From CAZSLO01 sp964608025 (GTDB taxonomy: Bacteria; Chloroflexota; Dehalococcoidia; Lucifugimonadales; CAJWER01), in the NCBI GenBank assembly GCA_964608025.1, contig CAZSLO010000022.1, forward strand, positions 50,780 to 114,779: a stretch of 64,000 bases of DNA. The letters are read 5' to 3'. The translations under genes and the position numbers were made by a program. A model generated the notes under the pieces. It ran no database searches. It saw only the letters and a program-made list of their open reading frames with translations, and was not told the DNA's origin. This document shows positions 54,213 through 62,267 of the stretch, piece after piece; position 1 is the stretch's first letter; every line of letters starts with the position of its first letter.

Positions 54213-54953
54213 ATGCTAGAAATTCAAGAAATCCTAGTTATCGTCATGGCAATGGTGCTGTCATCCACTGTGTTAAGCACACTTGGGTTCGGGCTCGGCC
54301 TTACTGCCAGTCCCGTTCTCCTTTTAGTGATAGCACCACAATCTGTCGTGGTGATAACCAATGCCGTAAGCATCATGGTCGTTTCGTTAATTCTCTATCA
54401 AACACGACGGCACCTTAGCATGAGGAACCTCGTACCTATCACTATAGCAGGACTCGCGGGTGTCCCGATTGGGGTTTATATACTCACCAACATTGATACG
54501 GGCTTGATGAGAATCACCATGGCGCTACTTATTCTGCTTATAGCGGTTATTGTGGCTTCCAATCTAGCTCCTTTTATTTGGCTACCAAGAATTGCTGGGC
54601 CTCCTATAGCCTTCCTGGTCGCGGGACTAATTGCCTCCTCAGGGATAGGTGGGCCACTGATGGCACTCTATTTGCTTAGGAAGGATAGAGAGGTTGACCA
54701 TCTAAGATGTTCCTTGGCGGTTTTCTTTCTTGTTGTTATGGGTAGCTCCCTGGTGGGATATACGGCGTCAGGACTTTTAACGCCAGAGCGCATTTTGATG
54801 ATATTGGTTGCTCTAGGACCAGCGATTTTGGGATTCCGAGCCTCGTCTCTTTTTCTAAAGAGAATGGACCACGCCGTCTTTCGCAAAACAATTCTGGCGT
54901 TTATAGTAGTCTCTAGTCTGTTAATTTTGGTCCAAGAATTTCTGTCTATATAG
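54213..54953 (+). CDS. TauE/SafE-family (UPF0721) permease
   Basis: 246 residues with seven or eight transmembrane segments. The repeated helical pairs with VLSTLGFGLGLTASPVLLLV and FLVAGLIASSGIGGPLMALYLL are the two copies of the TauE domain, each with the Gly-rich turn. The family exports or imports sulfite, sulfoacetate and related sulfonates or organic acids. No sulfonate gene is nearby, so the substrate is unknown. The ATG is 54213; no strong ribosome-binding site is seen. Confidence 0.85.
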   Translation: MLEIQEILVIVMAMVLSSTVLSTLGFGLGLTASPVLLLVIAPQSVVVITNAVSIMVVSLILYQTRRHLSMRNLVPITIAGLAGVPIGVYILTNIDTGLMRITMALLILLIAVIVASNLAPFIWLPRIAGPPIAFLVAGLIASSGIGGPLMALYLLRKDREVDHLRCSLAVFFLVVMGSSLVGYTASGLLTPERILMILVALGPAILGFRASSLFLKRMDHAVFRKTILAFIVVSSLLILVQEFLSI

Positions 54954-55128
54954 CCATATCTCCCTTTTTATGATCCTTCTAGTTAGCATGCACCAAATAT
55001 TGGTTCCTGTTCCCACAGAAGCCGTGTTAGGCGATTCAAATCTGGTTTATGCTTATGAAAACTTAAGGGGTGGCCGAAATCACATTTCTATCTTTTGCTA
55101 AATCAATCGTCGTGAATTCCTAAACATC

Positions 55129-55151
55129 TTGGTAAAGGCATACTTTACCAA
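55129..55151. repeat. Perfect 9-base inverted repeat upstream of the alcohol dehydrogenase gene
   Basis: TTGGTAAAG (55129-55137) and CTTTACCAA (55143-55151), separated by five bases, lie 33-55 bases before the ATG at 55184. No T-run follows on either strand, so it looks more like an operator than a terminator. The rest of 54954-55183 shows nothing recognisable. Confidence 0.6.
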
Positions 55152-55183
55152 CAATCCCCTTACCCCTTATCCTTTGATACAAG

Positions 55184-56200
55184 ATGAAGGCCGCCGTTTA
55201 TAAAGGCAATCACCGCCTCGAGATCGAAGAGATCCCGAAGCCGTTACCTCAGGCAAACCAAGTGCTCGTCAAGGTCAAGTACTGTGCTATCTGTGGTACA
55301 GACGTGCATGCATTCCTCTATGATGTGCCTCCGCCCGGCACGGTGATGGGACACGAGTATTGTGGCACCATTGTCGAAGTTGGCTCGGAAGTCACTCGCT
55401 GGAGAGAAGGTGATCGCGTTGTGGGAGGCGGAGGCGCAGCGCCTTTTGGAAGCCTGCCAAGCTTCAAAGCTCCGCGTTTCAATTTTAGAACGATGGGGTT
55501 CGACGCCAAGCCGGTCCGAGCATATGCTGAGTACATCGCCATGGAAGAATGGGAGCCACTCTCAATTCCCGACGGCGTGTCGGACGAGGACGCGGCATTG
55601 TGTGAACCCCTGGGAGTAGCAATACATGCTGTAAGGCGCTCAGCCCTAAAGCTTGGAGATTCGGTCGCTATCTTAGGAGCAGGCCCAATTGGCCTATTCT
55701 GTATACAGGCAGCTAAGGCCGCTGGTGCTAAGTTGGTAGTTGTATCAGAGCCCTCAGAGGTCAGGGCCAAGGCGGCACTTGAACTCGGAGCTGACCTAGT
55801 TGTGGACCCTAACAACGGTGTCCCCTTAGACACGGTTCTTGCTGCTACAGGCGGATCCGGCCCTAACGTGGTATTTGAATGCGCAGGCGCGCCTTCTACA
55901 CTTGACCAAGCAATGAATATGGTCGTCCGTGAAGGCCAGGTTATGCTAGTGGCATTGGCGTGGGAGCCGACGGAACTGCTACCAGTCGATTGGATCGGTC
56001 GCGAGATCAGCCTAGAAACCTCGTTCTCCACCACGTCTGAAGATTGGATTATAGCGCTCGAACTGCTCAGGTCCGGAAAGGCACGGACTGAACCTATGGT
56101 ATCTGGATCAAGCTTTATCCAGCTGGATGATATACAGGAAGCATTTCTAGAATTAACCCGGCCTTCCAGCCAGCTTCAGATGATAGTTAAGCTGGGATGA
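55184..56200 (+). CDS. Zinc-dependent alcohol dehydrogenase (MDR family)
   Basis: 338 residues. Catalytic zinc ligands are Cys37 (YCAICGTD), His57-Glu58 (VMGHEYCG) and the Glu in LCEPLGVAIHAV. The Rossmann site is SVAILGAGPIGLFCIQAAKAAGA with an acidic end (VVSEPSE) suggesting NAD. The lobe that normally holds four structural zinc cysteines, after GDRVVG, has none, so the structural zinc is missing. Relatives include sorbitol, threonine and butanediol dehydrogenases. No ribosome-binding site is obvious before the ATG, so the transcript may be leaderless or nearly so. Confidence 0.9.
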   Translation: MKAAVYKGNHRLEIEEIPKPLPQANQVLVKVKYCAICGTDVHAFLYDVPPPGTVMGHEYCGTIVEVGSEVTRWREGDRVVGGGGAAPFGSLPSFKAPRFNFRTMGFDAKPVRAYAEYIAMEEWEPLSIPDGVSDEDAALCEPLGVAIHAVRRSALKLGDSVAILGAGPIGLFCIQAAKAAGAKLVVVSEPSEVRAKAALELGADLVVDPNNGVPLDTVLAATGGSGPNVVFECAGAPSTLDQAMNMVVREGQVMLVALAWEPTELLPVDWIGREISLETSFSTTSEDWIIALELLRSGKARTEPMVSGSSFIQLDDIQEAFLELTRPSSQLQMIVKLG

Positions 56201-56275
56201 TTCTCATGCCAAACCTTCCTGCGAGCCTGCCCGTTGGCGTTTATGCATAGGAGTGATATTCCCACTGTTTAATCG

Positions 56276-57136
56276 TTACACGTCAACAACCATCAACTCA
56301 TCCGAAAAGATAAGCTCGCCTTCATAATGACTCTTAACCTGTCCTATGCCCTTTTCCATAACAGGATGCCGTGTGAGATTAGGGCCTAAGTGTGCCAACA
56401 CGAGTTTCTTCACACCCGCCTCTTGGGCCATGCGCGCTGCACCAAGAGTTCCGCATACGCCTTTCGATTCTTTGTTTGATTCCATCGAGGTTTCCTCATC
56501 CCAACACATACAAAACATGACGTCGGCGTCCTTGGCCAGATCTACTACGGACGGACACGGTTCCGTATCGCCCGTGAAAACAATACTCCCTTCCGGGCTG
56601 TCAATGCGGTAAGCAAGAGAGTCTAGCCACGGTTGCGCATGTTCCGCATGGCCCGCAGTCATTTCCCAATCATTGCCTGAAAAGATTTTCCCGGGCTTCA
56701 CGTCTTTCGCGTTTACCTTTGGGGGGGTGCGTGGGAGTTTACCTCCCCGATTTATATAGACTTGCTGGCTGATTGGATGATTCACGCGCGCCTTCCAATC
56801 ATGTGCAAACACCCCGTTCTCGCCAATTATGCCTTGCGTAAATTGCTCGGTCAGCGTCGGTCCGAAGACATTTAACAAATTCTCTTTTCCAATACTTTGA
56901 TCCCAACGACACAAGAGAAAACACGGGAAGTCTACATCATGATCAAAGTGGTGATGTGTAAAAAAAACGTGGTCAATATCTGTCGGCCATAAGCCGGCCT
57001 TTACAAGCTTATGCGTTGCGGCTGGCCCACAATCGACCATGATGTGCTCGCCCGCTATCTCCGCCACGAATGACGAGCCGAACCGTGCTGGTGTAGGTGT
57101 TGGCGTCCCTGCTCCTAAAATATGTACGCGTGCCAT
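56276..57136 (-). CDS. Metallo-beta-lactamase-fold hydrolase, paralogue 1
   Basis: 286 residues, RNase Z/arylsulfatase-like branch. Metal ligands are seen in THHHFDHDVDFPCF (HxHxDH), His in GHAEHAQPWLD, Asp in VFTGDTEP and His in LVLAHLGPNL. The opening ARVHILGAGTPTPTPARFGSS is the branch signature for the glycine-rich loop. The product is colinear with the neighbour at 57296, with roughly six of ten residues the same by eye, so this is a tandem duplication. AAGGAG lies before the ATG. Substrate unknown; small cyclic phosphates, lactones or sulfates are options. Confidence 0.87.
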   Translation of the reverse strand: MARVHILGAGTPTPTPARFGSSFVAEIAGEHIMVDCGPAATHKLVKAGLWPTDIDHVFFTHHHFDHDVDFPCFLLCRWDQSIGKENLLNVFGPTLTEQFTQGIIGENGVFAHDWKARVNHPISQQVYINRGGKLPRTPPKVNAKDVKPGKIFSGNDWEMTAGHAEHAQPWLDSLAYRIDSPEGSIVFTGDTEPCPSVVDLAKDADVMFCMCWDEETSMESNKESKGVCGTLGAARMAQEAGVKKLVLAHLGPNLTRHPVMEKGIGQVKSHYEGELIFSDELMVVDV

Positions 57137-57295
57137 GTTGAACTGCTCTCCTTAGTCCGGCTGACAACTATATTGCCGTATTATCAATAACTTTTATTTC
57201 AACAACCCCCCAAGACCATCACTAGACACGATTAGGATCCTAGGCATGGTAATTGCATCCATTCTACGTGCTGTGATTTAGGATTCCGGTATTCG

Positions 57296-58159
57296 CTATA
57301 CGTTTATCACTAGCAATTCATCGGCAAAAATCAAGTCGCCTTCATAGATAGCCTTAATATCGCCTATTCCCTTTTCCTTTTTGCCTGGTTGGGAAAGGCT
57401 CGGCCCTATATGGACAAGTCCGAGTGTTTTGACTCCAGCTTGTTGGGCCATATCCGCAGCACCTTTAGTTCCGCATTGACGGGGCGCTTCGCCATTATTA
57501 TCCATTATGTCCTGATCATCCCAACACATGCATAGCATGATATCGGCGCCACGTGCTAATGCTACTACCGAATCGCAGGGCTGAGTGTCTCCCGTAAAAA
57601 CCATGCTGCCTTCTGGACTATCGATGCGGTAGGCAAGCGAATCTAAATAGGGCTGAACATGCTCCGCTTCGGCTGCTGTTATCTCCCAGTGCATGCCCGA
57701 GAAAACTTTCCCGGGACTTACATCTGTCGCTAACACCTCAGGCGGTTTTCGTGGAAGCGTGCCCCCACGATTGGCATGTAATTGTTGGCTAGACGGGTTG
57801 TTTACTCGGGTCTTCCAATCATGGGCGAAAAGGCCTCCATCCTCGCGGAGTAGGTCATCGGTTAGTTTCTCAGTGGGCTTTGGTCCAAAAACTCTTAATA
57901 TATTTTCTTTGCCTACACTCTGGTCCCAGCGTGATAAAAGAAAACACGGATAATCAATATCGTGATCAAAATGATGGTGTGTGAAAAAAAGATAGTCAAC
58001 ATCAGTAGGCCACAGGCCTGCTTTTACCATCTTGTGCGTAGTGGCAGGCCCGCAATCGATCATTATTGTCTCACCGCCAACTTCTACAACATATGAAGAA
58101 CCAAAGCGGTCAGGTGTTGGTGTAGGAGTACCGGCTCCTAGAATATGAATTCGGGCCAT
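57296..58159 (-). CDS. Metallo-beta-lactamase-fold hydrolase, paralogue 2
   Basis: 287 residues. The same ligand set as in its neighbour: THHHFDHDIDYPCF, AEHVQPYLD, VFTGDTQP and LVHIGPSL. All metal ligands are intact in both copies, which argues that both are active. The 159-base gap to paralogue 1 may hold a separate promoter. GGAGGT lies before the ATG at 58159. Confidence 0.87.
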   Translation of the reverse strand: MARIHILGAGTPTPTPDRFGSSYVVEVGGETIMIDCGPATTHKMVKAGLWPTDVDYLFFTHHHFDHDIDYPCFLLSRWDQSVGKENILRVFGPKPTEKLTDDLLREDGGLFAHDWKTRVNNPSSQQLHANRGGTLPRKPPEVLATDVSPGKVFSGMHWEITAAEAEHVQPYLDSLAYRIDSPEGSMVFTGDTQPCDSVVALARGADIMLCMCWDDQDIMDNNGEAPRQCGTKGAADMAQQAGVKTLGLVHIGPSLSQPGKKEKGIGDIKAIYEGDLIFADELLVINV

Positions 58160-58367
58160 CTAAGACCTCCACGATAAGTCGTTCCAGTTTAACAGTCGCG
58201 GCATTTGGGCCCAAGGCAATCTACGTTTATCTATACTCTATTACCTGCGATTCTCCGATAGGGCAACTGTTTCTTCGCAATCCCTATGGTCAATTAGGAT
58301 CCCTTCCTTGAATCGCTTGTGCCTAGTAAAACTCGGAGGTGGACTTGGCGTTGAATTCTTAAAATTC

Positions 58368-58922
58368 CTAATTTTCCTCGGGATCCTGGAGCAGTTCTTC
58401 CACCCGGTCTACTAGTTCGTCCTCCGGGATAGCCCCAACCCATCGTCCAATCAGTACTCCGTCCCGATTCACGAAGAAGGTAGCTGGCATGCCAACTATC
58501 CCATAATCTATCGATATGGTGCCATCACGATCGTGACCATTTGGATAGGTGATCCCAAATTCCTTTAAGTAAGATCGGGCATCGGGTTCTCCATCCTGTG
58601 TGTTTATGCCGATAAAACTAATTCCTCGATCTTTATAGGCTCGCCACGTCCGTTCAAGAGGTAATGCTTCATCCCTACATGGCCCGCACCACGACGCCCA
58701 GAAATTTATGACTGCAGGTTGGCTGGCCCGATCGGCGAGAGAATACTCGCCCCCCTCAAACAGCGTGACTATAAAGCCAGGTGCAGGGAGTCCGACCAGA
58801 TGTACTCCGCTCTGTGCTGTGACAGGCACTCGGTCGGCCAGACCCCAGGCCATTAAAACAAGATACCCCACCACGGAAATGCTGAGAAACGAGAATATTA
58901 CTATCCTGCCTATTGGGCTCAT
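58368..58922 (-). CDS. TlpA/ResA-like membrane-anchored thioredoxin
   Basis: 184 residues. An N-terminal signal anchor (about 6-28) puts the redox domain outside the membrane. The active site is NFWASWCGPCRDEALPLE with Cys79 and Cys82, and cis-Pro lies in GMPATFFVNRDG. The AlkA-like insertion FIGINTQDGEPDARSYLKEFGITYPNGHDRDG is typical of TlpA, ResA and CcmG. It would reduce disulfides, perhaps in cytochrome c or copper assembly, but no such gene is nearby. It follows the sortase gene by 84 bases. Confidence 0.9.
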   Translation of the reverse strand: MSPIGRIVIFSFLSISVVGYLVLMAWGLADRVPVTAQSGVHLVGLPAPGFIVTLFEGGEYSLADRASQPAVINFWASWCGPCRDEALPLERTWRAYKDRGISFIGINTQDGEPDARSYLKEFGITYPNGHDRDGTISIDYGIVGMPATFFVNRDGVLIGRWVGAIPEDELVDRVEELLQDPEEN

Positions 58923-59006
58923 ACTCTAATCTATTGTTCTACATAGACAATCTTGGCGCTAGGGGTTGAGATGTTTACTATGAAGAAATTCCGCACTCAG
59001 ACTAGT

Positions 59007-60017
59007 TTAAGATTCGGACTTAATCACACCCACTAGTGCAGCCGTGATCAGCATTCGGTGATCATAGACGAAACGAGGGTAACAAGTAACTAGAACTATG
59101 TCGTCCTGACCGGAATCAGTAACCGCCAGCGAGTCCTCATGTACGATCTCGGTACGGTAGACCTGATATGCGAATTTATACCCCGGTGTTTCCATAAATA
59201 TGTAAAAGGGCTTGCCCACATGGGATTTCACCAGTTCTGCTAATTCCGGCAGACTACGGAACACGTTGCCTTCTCCACTCAACGGGCTTTCCAGATGGCC
59301 AAAATACCATCCCTGTCCCTGGGCCCCAGGTACAGAAGTGGTGGGGATATGGCCGACAACGTTTTTTGGGGTTTCCCAAGCCCGACTCTCATCCATCTCG
59401 ATGACGCCTAGTTCCAGAACTTCTGAGTCGATGCCCACTACTGGAATCCTTATCCTCGTTGCTGGCATTTGGTTGGTCCCGGCTTGCACGACCCCCGGTG
59501 CCATATACTTCGCAGCCTCTATAGCAGAATTGTCGATCCTCTCTACAAGTGCTAGTGCCAAGATTTCTTTGTAAGATGGCTCACTTGATTCTTTTGCAAG
59601 AACTGTGTTTATTGTCAAAGGGGTTGGGGTCTCTAAAGGAACAGGGCTCGGTTCCGGCGTGGGTCCATGCTCAGCGCTTAGTCCTTTTGCAAACACCTCG
59701 GCCCTTATTTGTTGTCCGGGAGGTTCATATTCCGGCTTAAGGACTACCGTGGGAATAGGGATAATCACGTCTTGTTTGACAATCGGTCTAATATTATCTT
59801 GTATGTTTGCTGTAGGACGTTCCTGTATTGAAGTATAGTCATCTATGGTTGTCCTAGCCCAAAATTTATAGCCATGATACAAGCCCGACATTCCCAGAAG
59901 GACAATTCCCACACCAATAAGCATGTACCCAACAAGGCGCGCAGGCCTTCTTTTTGTCGAGCGAGAATTGCTCGATGCATCAGGACTTCTGTCACTATGT
60001 GTCAATCTAGTCCACAT
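59007..60017 (-). CDS. Sortase-family transpeptidase
   Basis: 336 residues. One transmembrane helix (about 28-50), a long Pro/Thr/Glu-rich stalk (about 60-180) with PTPEPSPVPLETPTP, and a C-terminal sortase barrel. The catalytic triad is His241 (YFGHLESP), Cys312 (LVTCYPR) and Arg321 (YDHRMLI). Sortases cleave an LPxTG-like signal and attach the protein to the envelope; here neither a substrate with such a signal nor a pilin cluster is nearby. It is likely of the class D/E housekeeping kind found in Chloroflexota. Co-directional with the TlpA gene. Confidence 0.87.
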   Translation of the reverse strand: MWTRLTHSDRSPDASSNSRSTKRRPARLVGYMLIGVGIVLLGMSGLYHGYKFWARTTIDDYTSIQERPTANIQDNIRPIVKQDVIIPIPTVVLKPEYEPPGQQIRAEVFAKGLSAEHGPTPEPSPVPLETPTPLTINTVLAKESSEPSYKEILALALVERIDNSAIEAAKYMAPGVVQAGTNQMPATRIRIPVVGIDSEVLELGVIEMDESRAWETPKNVVGHIPTTSVPGAQGQGWYFGHLESPLSGEGNVFRSLPELAELVKSHVGKPFYIFMETPGYKFAYQVYRTEIVHEDSLAVTDSGQDDIVLVTCYPRFVYDHRMLITAALVGVIKSES

Positions 60018-60205
60018 CTGCCCAGTATGATACAGGCCCTATATCCACAACTGCGAGGTTCTGAAGCCTCACTGCAGAGGATCGATAGATCCAAATGTCT
60101 TCTTCCAGATCTCTTTCTTCGTCAAGAAGGGATCCCAATCAATTGGTGAAAATCCCTGCCCAGACCATTTTCCCGGCTATTTAATTAGATTGCTGTGATC
60201 TTTAT

Positions 60206-61282
60206 CTATATCCCGACCTTAACGGCATTTCCTGTCTCGGAAGATTTAAGTGCTGCCTCAATCACCTCAAGTACATGGACGCCGGCCTCGATTGGAACCG
60301 GCGCAGTCTCCCCTTGGCGAGAGGCTTCAAGAAATTTATTGAGGAAAATTTCGCCACCAAGCCCGCCATAGGCTTGGGATTCAGGCGGCTGGAATGCGAG
60401 ATTCCGTAGACCCCCAGTCTCCCAGCCTTCCGCTTCACTATAGAGAGTGTATCCCTTCTCTTCCATCTGCAATCTCGCGAAGCCTTCGGTCCCCCGGAAT
60501 GCCAAAAAGGAATCGTAAGATGCCCCACTATATCCAGAACCGCTACCTGCCAAGTGATATCCCGCGTGCAACGTTCCGAGTGTTCCACTCGCAAACTTGA
60601 GCACTAGCATCGCCGTATCCTCAACCTCTAGTTTCTCTGGATTATGATTGCCTACCATAGCAGCAACTTCGGTTATGCGGTCGTCCATCATGTAACAAAC
60701 TAAATCAATATAATGACATCCGAGCCATCCGAGGACACCACTTCCACCAGTGCCCTTTCCGAAAAGCCAGTGGCCGGGGTTACGATATCTGACTTGTGAA
60801 GTTACCATGCGTGCTTCTGCTGCCATTATTTTTCCTAGGGCCCCGTTTAAAACTGCCTTCCGGGCGTCTGCAACTTTCGGTTGAAAGCGGTTTTGGAACA
60901 TAGTCGCAACCGTCACGCCACGAGTTCTTGCTTTCTCAGCCACCATCCGTAAGTCTTTTGCACGAAGTGCACCGGGTTTTTCTATCAAAACTCCCTTCCC
61001 GGCATCTACACAGGCATTTAAAACATCGGGGCCCAGATCGTTGCGGACAGAGACTATAAAGGCATCCACATCTTCACGAGACATGATTTCGTCTAGGTTG
61101 TCAGTCGTTGATGCTACCTTGGTAGATCCTCCGGCAAGTGATTCCATATCCTCTCCTGCCAGGCCACATATATGTACAGCTTCGACTGAGTCGAGTACCT
61201 CCAGCGTCCTCATGTGGAAAGGTGAGTGGGGATGGGGCGAAGATATAAATCCGACTACATAGGAATCCTTACGGGGTGACAT
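60206..61282 (-). CDS. Gfo/Idh/MocA-family oxidoreductase
   Basis: 358 residues. The N-terminal VVGFISSPHPHSPFHMRTLEVLD is an altered cofactor loop, without the usual GxGxxG. The EKP motif is in GVLIEKPGALRAKDL, and WLGCHYIDLVCYMMDDRITEV contains the catalytic His/Asp of the C-terminal domain. The ATG at 61282 has AGGAGG six bases upstream and is preferred over 61315. A promoter is seen at 61334-61362. The unusual cofactor loop leaves the choice of NAD or NADP, or of activity at all, open. Confidence 0.85.
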   Translation of the reverse strand: MSPRKDSYVVGFISSPHPHSPFHMRTLEVLDSVEAVHICGLAGEDMESLAGGSTKVASTTDNLDEIMSREDVDAFIVSVRNDLGPDVLNACVDAGKGVLIEKPGALRAKDLRMVAEKARTRGVTVATMFQNRFQPKVADARKAVLNGALGKIMAAEARMVTSQVRYRNPGHWLFGKGTGGSGVLGWLGCHYIDLVCYMMDDRITEVAAMVGNHNPEKLEVEDTAMLVLKFASGTLGTLHAGYHLAGSGSGYSGASYDSFLAFRGTEGFARLQMEEKGYTLYSEAEGWETGGLRNLAFQPPESQAYGGLGGEIFLNKFLEASRQGETAPVPIEAGVHVLEVIEAALKSSETGNAVKVGI

Positions 61283-61333
61283 AGTAGACCTCCTGAAATG
61301 TTTGGCTATGGCCAAGGGAATGTGGCCCGCCGG

Positions 61334-61362
61334 AGTCTAGCAAGGGGCAAGAGCATCGTCAA
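61334..61362 (-). promoter_or_regulatory. Promoter of the Gfo/Idh gene at 60206-61282
   Basis: Minus strand TTGACG (61362-61357), 17-base spacer, TAGACT (61339-61334). Start near 61327, about 45 bases before the ATG. The rest of 61363-61557 shows no gene or known RNA. Confidence 0.45.
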
Positions 61363-61557
61363 TCCGACTCAAGCAAACAGGACCTCCTCCACTTGTCTGC
61401 TGAGCGGATAAGAGCGAGGATCCAATCAAGCACAAGGCATCAGCCATTTAGGTAATTCACGTAATACGTGGGGACATGAGCTTTGGGCCAATGTGCCTCA
61501 CAGACCAATGTTGTTGCTGAATGCTGAAAATACTGCGGTAATACAAGCAATCTTTGG

Positions 61558-62229
61558 TCACTGGCTCGATGCTTTATCTCGAGACCGTCGAAACCATGGC
61601 CTCCGCTTACGTTTGCCATCCCCTTCTCCTGGATCTTTGGAGGGGCTTTTGGCCTTGCCGTTACCTTGGGCACGCTGCTTGTTCCAGAGTTCGTCGAAAT
61701 ACTTTGTCGTGAACAATTCTTTGTTATCGGAGACGTTTGCGAGCTCTCCTGACAAGTTGGATGGGAACGCTGCAATCTCTACATGTTTGCCAAGATCTTT
61801 GACTGCCTGAACTGCATAGGCAAAATCACCGTCACCACTCACCAATATCCCAACATCATATCTGTCTTCCCATGCAAGTCTCAAAAGATCAGTGGCAACC
61901 ATGATATCCACGCCCTTTTCAACAGGGGTGTCGCCTCTCATTTTTGCCCCGCCTAGTCGAATTTCTAAATATGGAGTGTCCTGCAATGCTCCTAAAAATT
62001 TTTGTTGGTCTTGGTAAGCATGTGGGTTTCTACCGGCTTCTCTTAAAACGTTGTAGTAATAAATCCGATATAGCTGTCTTCCTCTGCACAGCTTTTCCGA
62101 GAAAGCCTGAAAGTCGATGTCAAAACGACCGCAGTTTTCTTCCAGACTATGATATAGATTGCTCCCATCTATGAAAATCGCAACGCGATGCGTTGTGTTT
62201 TTATTATCGAGATTTTTTCCTTTTGTCAT
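61558..62229 (-). CDS. NYN-domain (LabA/DUF88) predicted ribonuclease
   Basis: 223 residues. The PIN-like NYN fold is clear: AIFIDGSNLYHSL with the first catalytic Asp, EKGVDIMVATDLLRLAWEDRYD with the second, and ILVSGDGDFAYAVQAVKDLGKHVEIAA with the third Asp pair. The last 50 residues are a basic, Lys/Arg/Gly/Ser-rich tail (KSPSKDPGEG, KRKRRPWFRR), suited to binding nucleic acid. It follows the aminotransferase gene by 38 bases; a functional link is not evident. Confidence 0.88.
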   Translation of the reverse strand: MTKGKNLDNKNTTHRVAIFIDGSNLYHSLEENCGRFDIDFQAFSEKLCRGRQLYRIYYYNVLREAGRNPHAYQDQQKFLGALQDTPYLEIRLGGAKMRGDTPVEKGVDIMVATDLLRLAWEDRYDVGILVSGDGDFAYAVQAVKDLGKHVEIAAFPSNLSGELANVSDNKELFTTKYFDELWNKQRAQGNGKAKSPSKDPGEGDGKRKRRPWFRRSRDKASSQ

Positions 62230-62267
62230 TAAAACCTTTTGCCTCTCATGATTTTTCCATTTTTAGC

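Noticed and set aside
54131..54418. 95-codon plus-strand frame before the TauE gene
   Set aside because: It overlaps the TauE reading frame by 200 bases and its product has no hydrophobic or domain pattern; the TauE frame is clearly the coding one.
61363..61557. Gene-free stretch considered as a structured RNA (RNase P, SRP, 6S)
   Set aside because: None of the conserved cores of these RNAs could be found on either strand.
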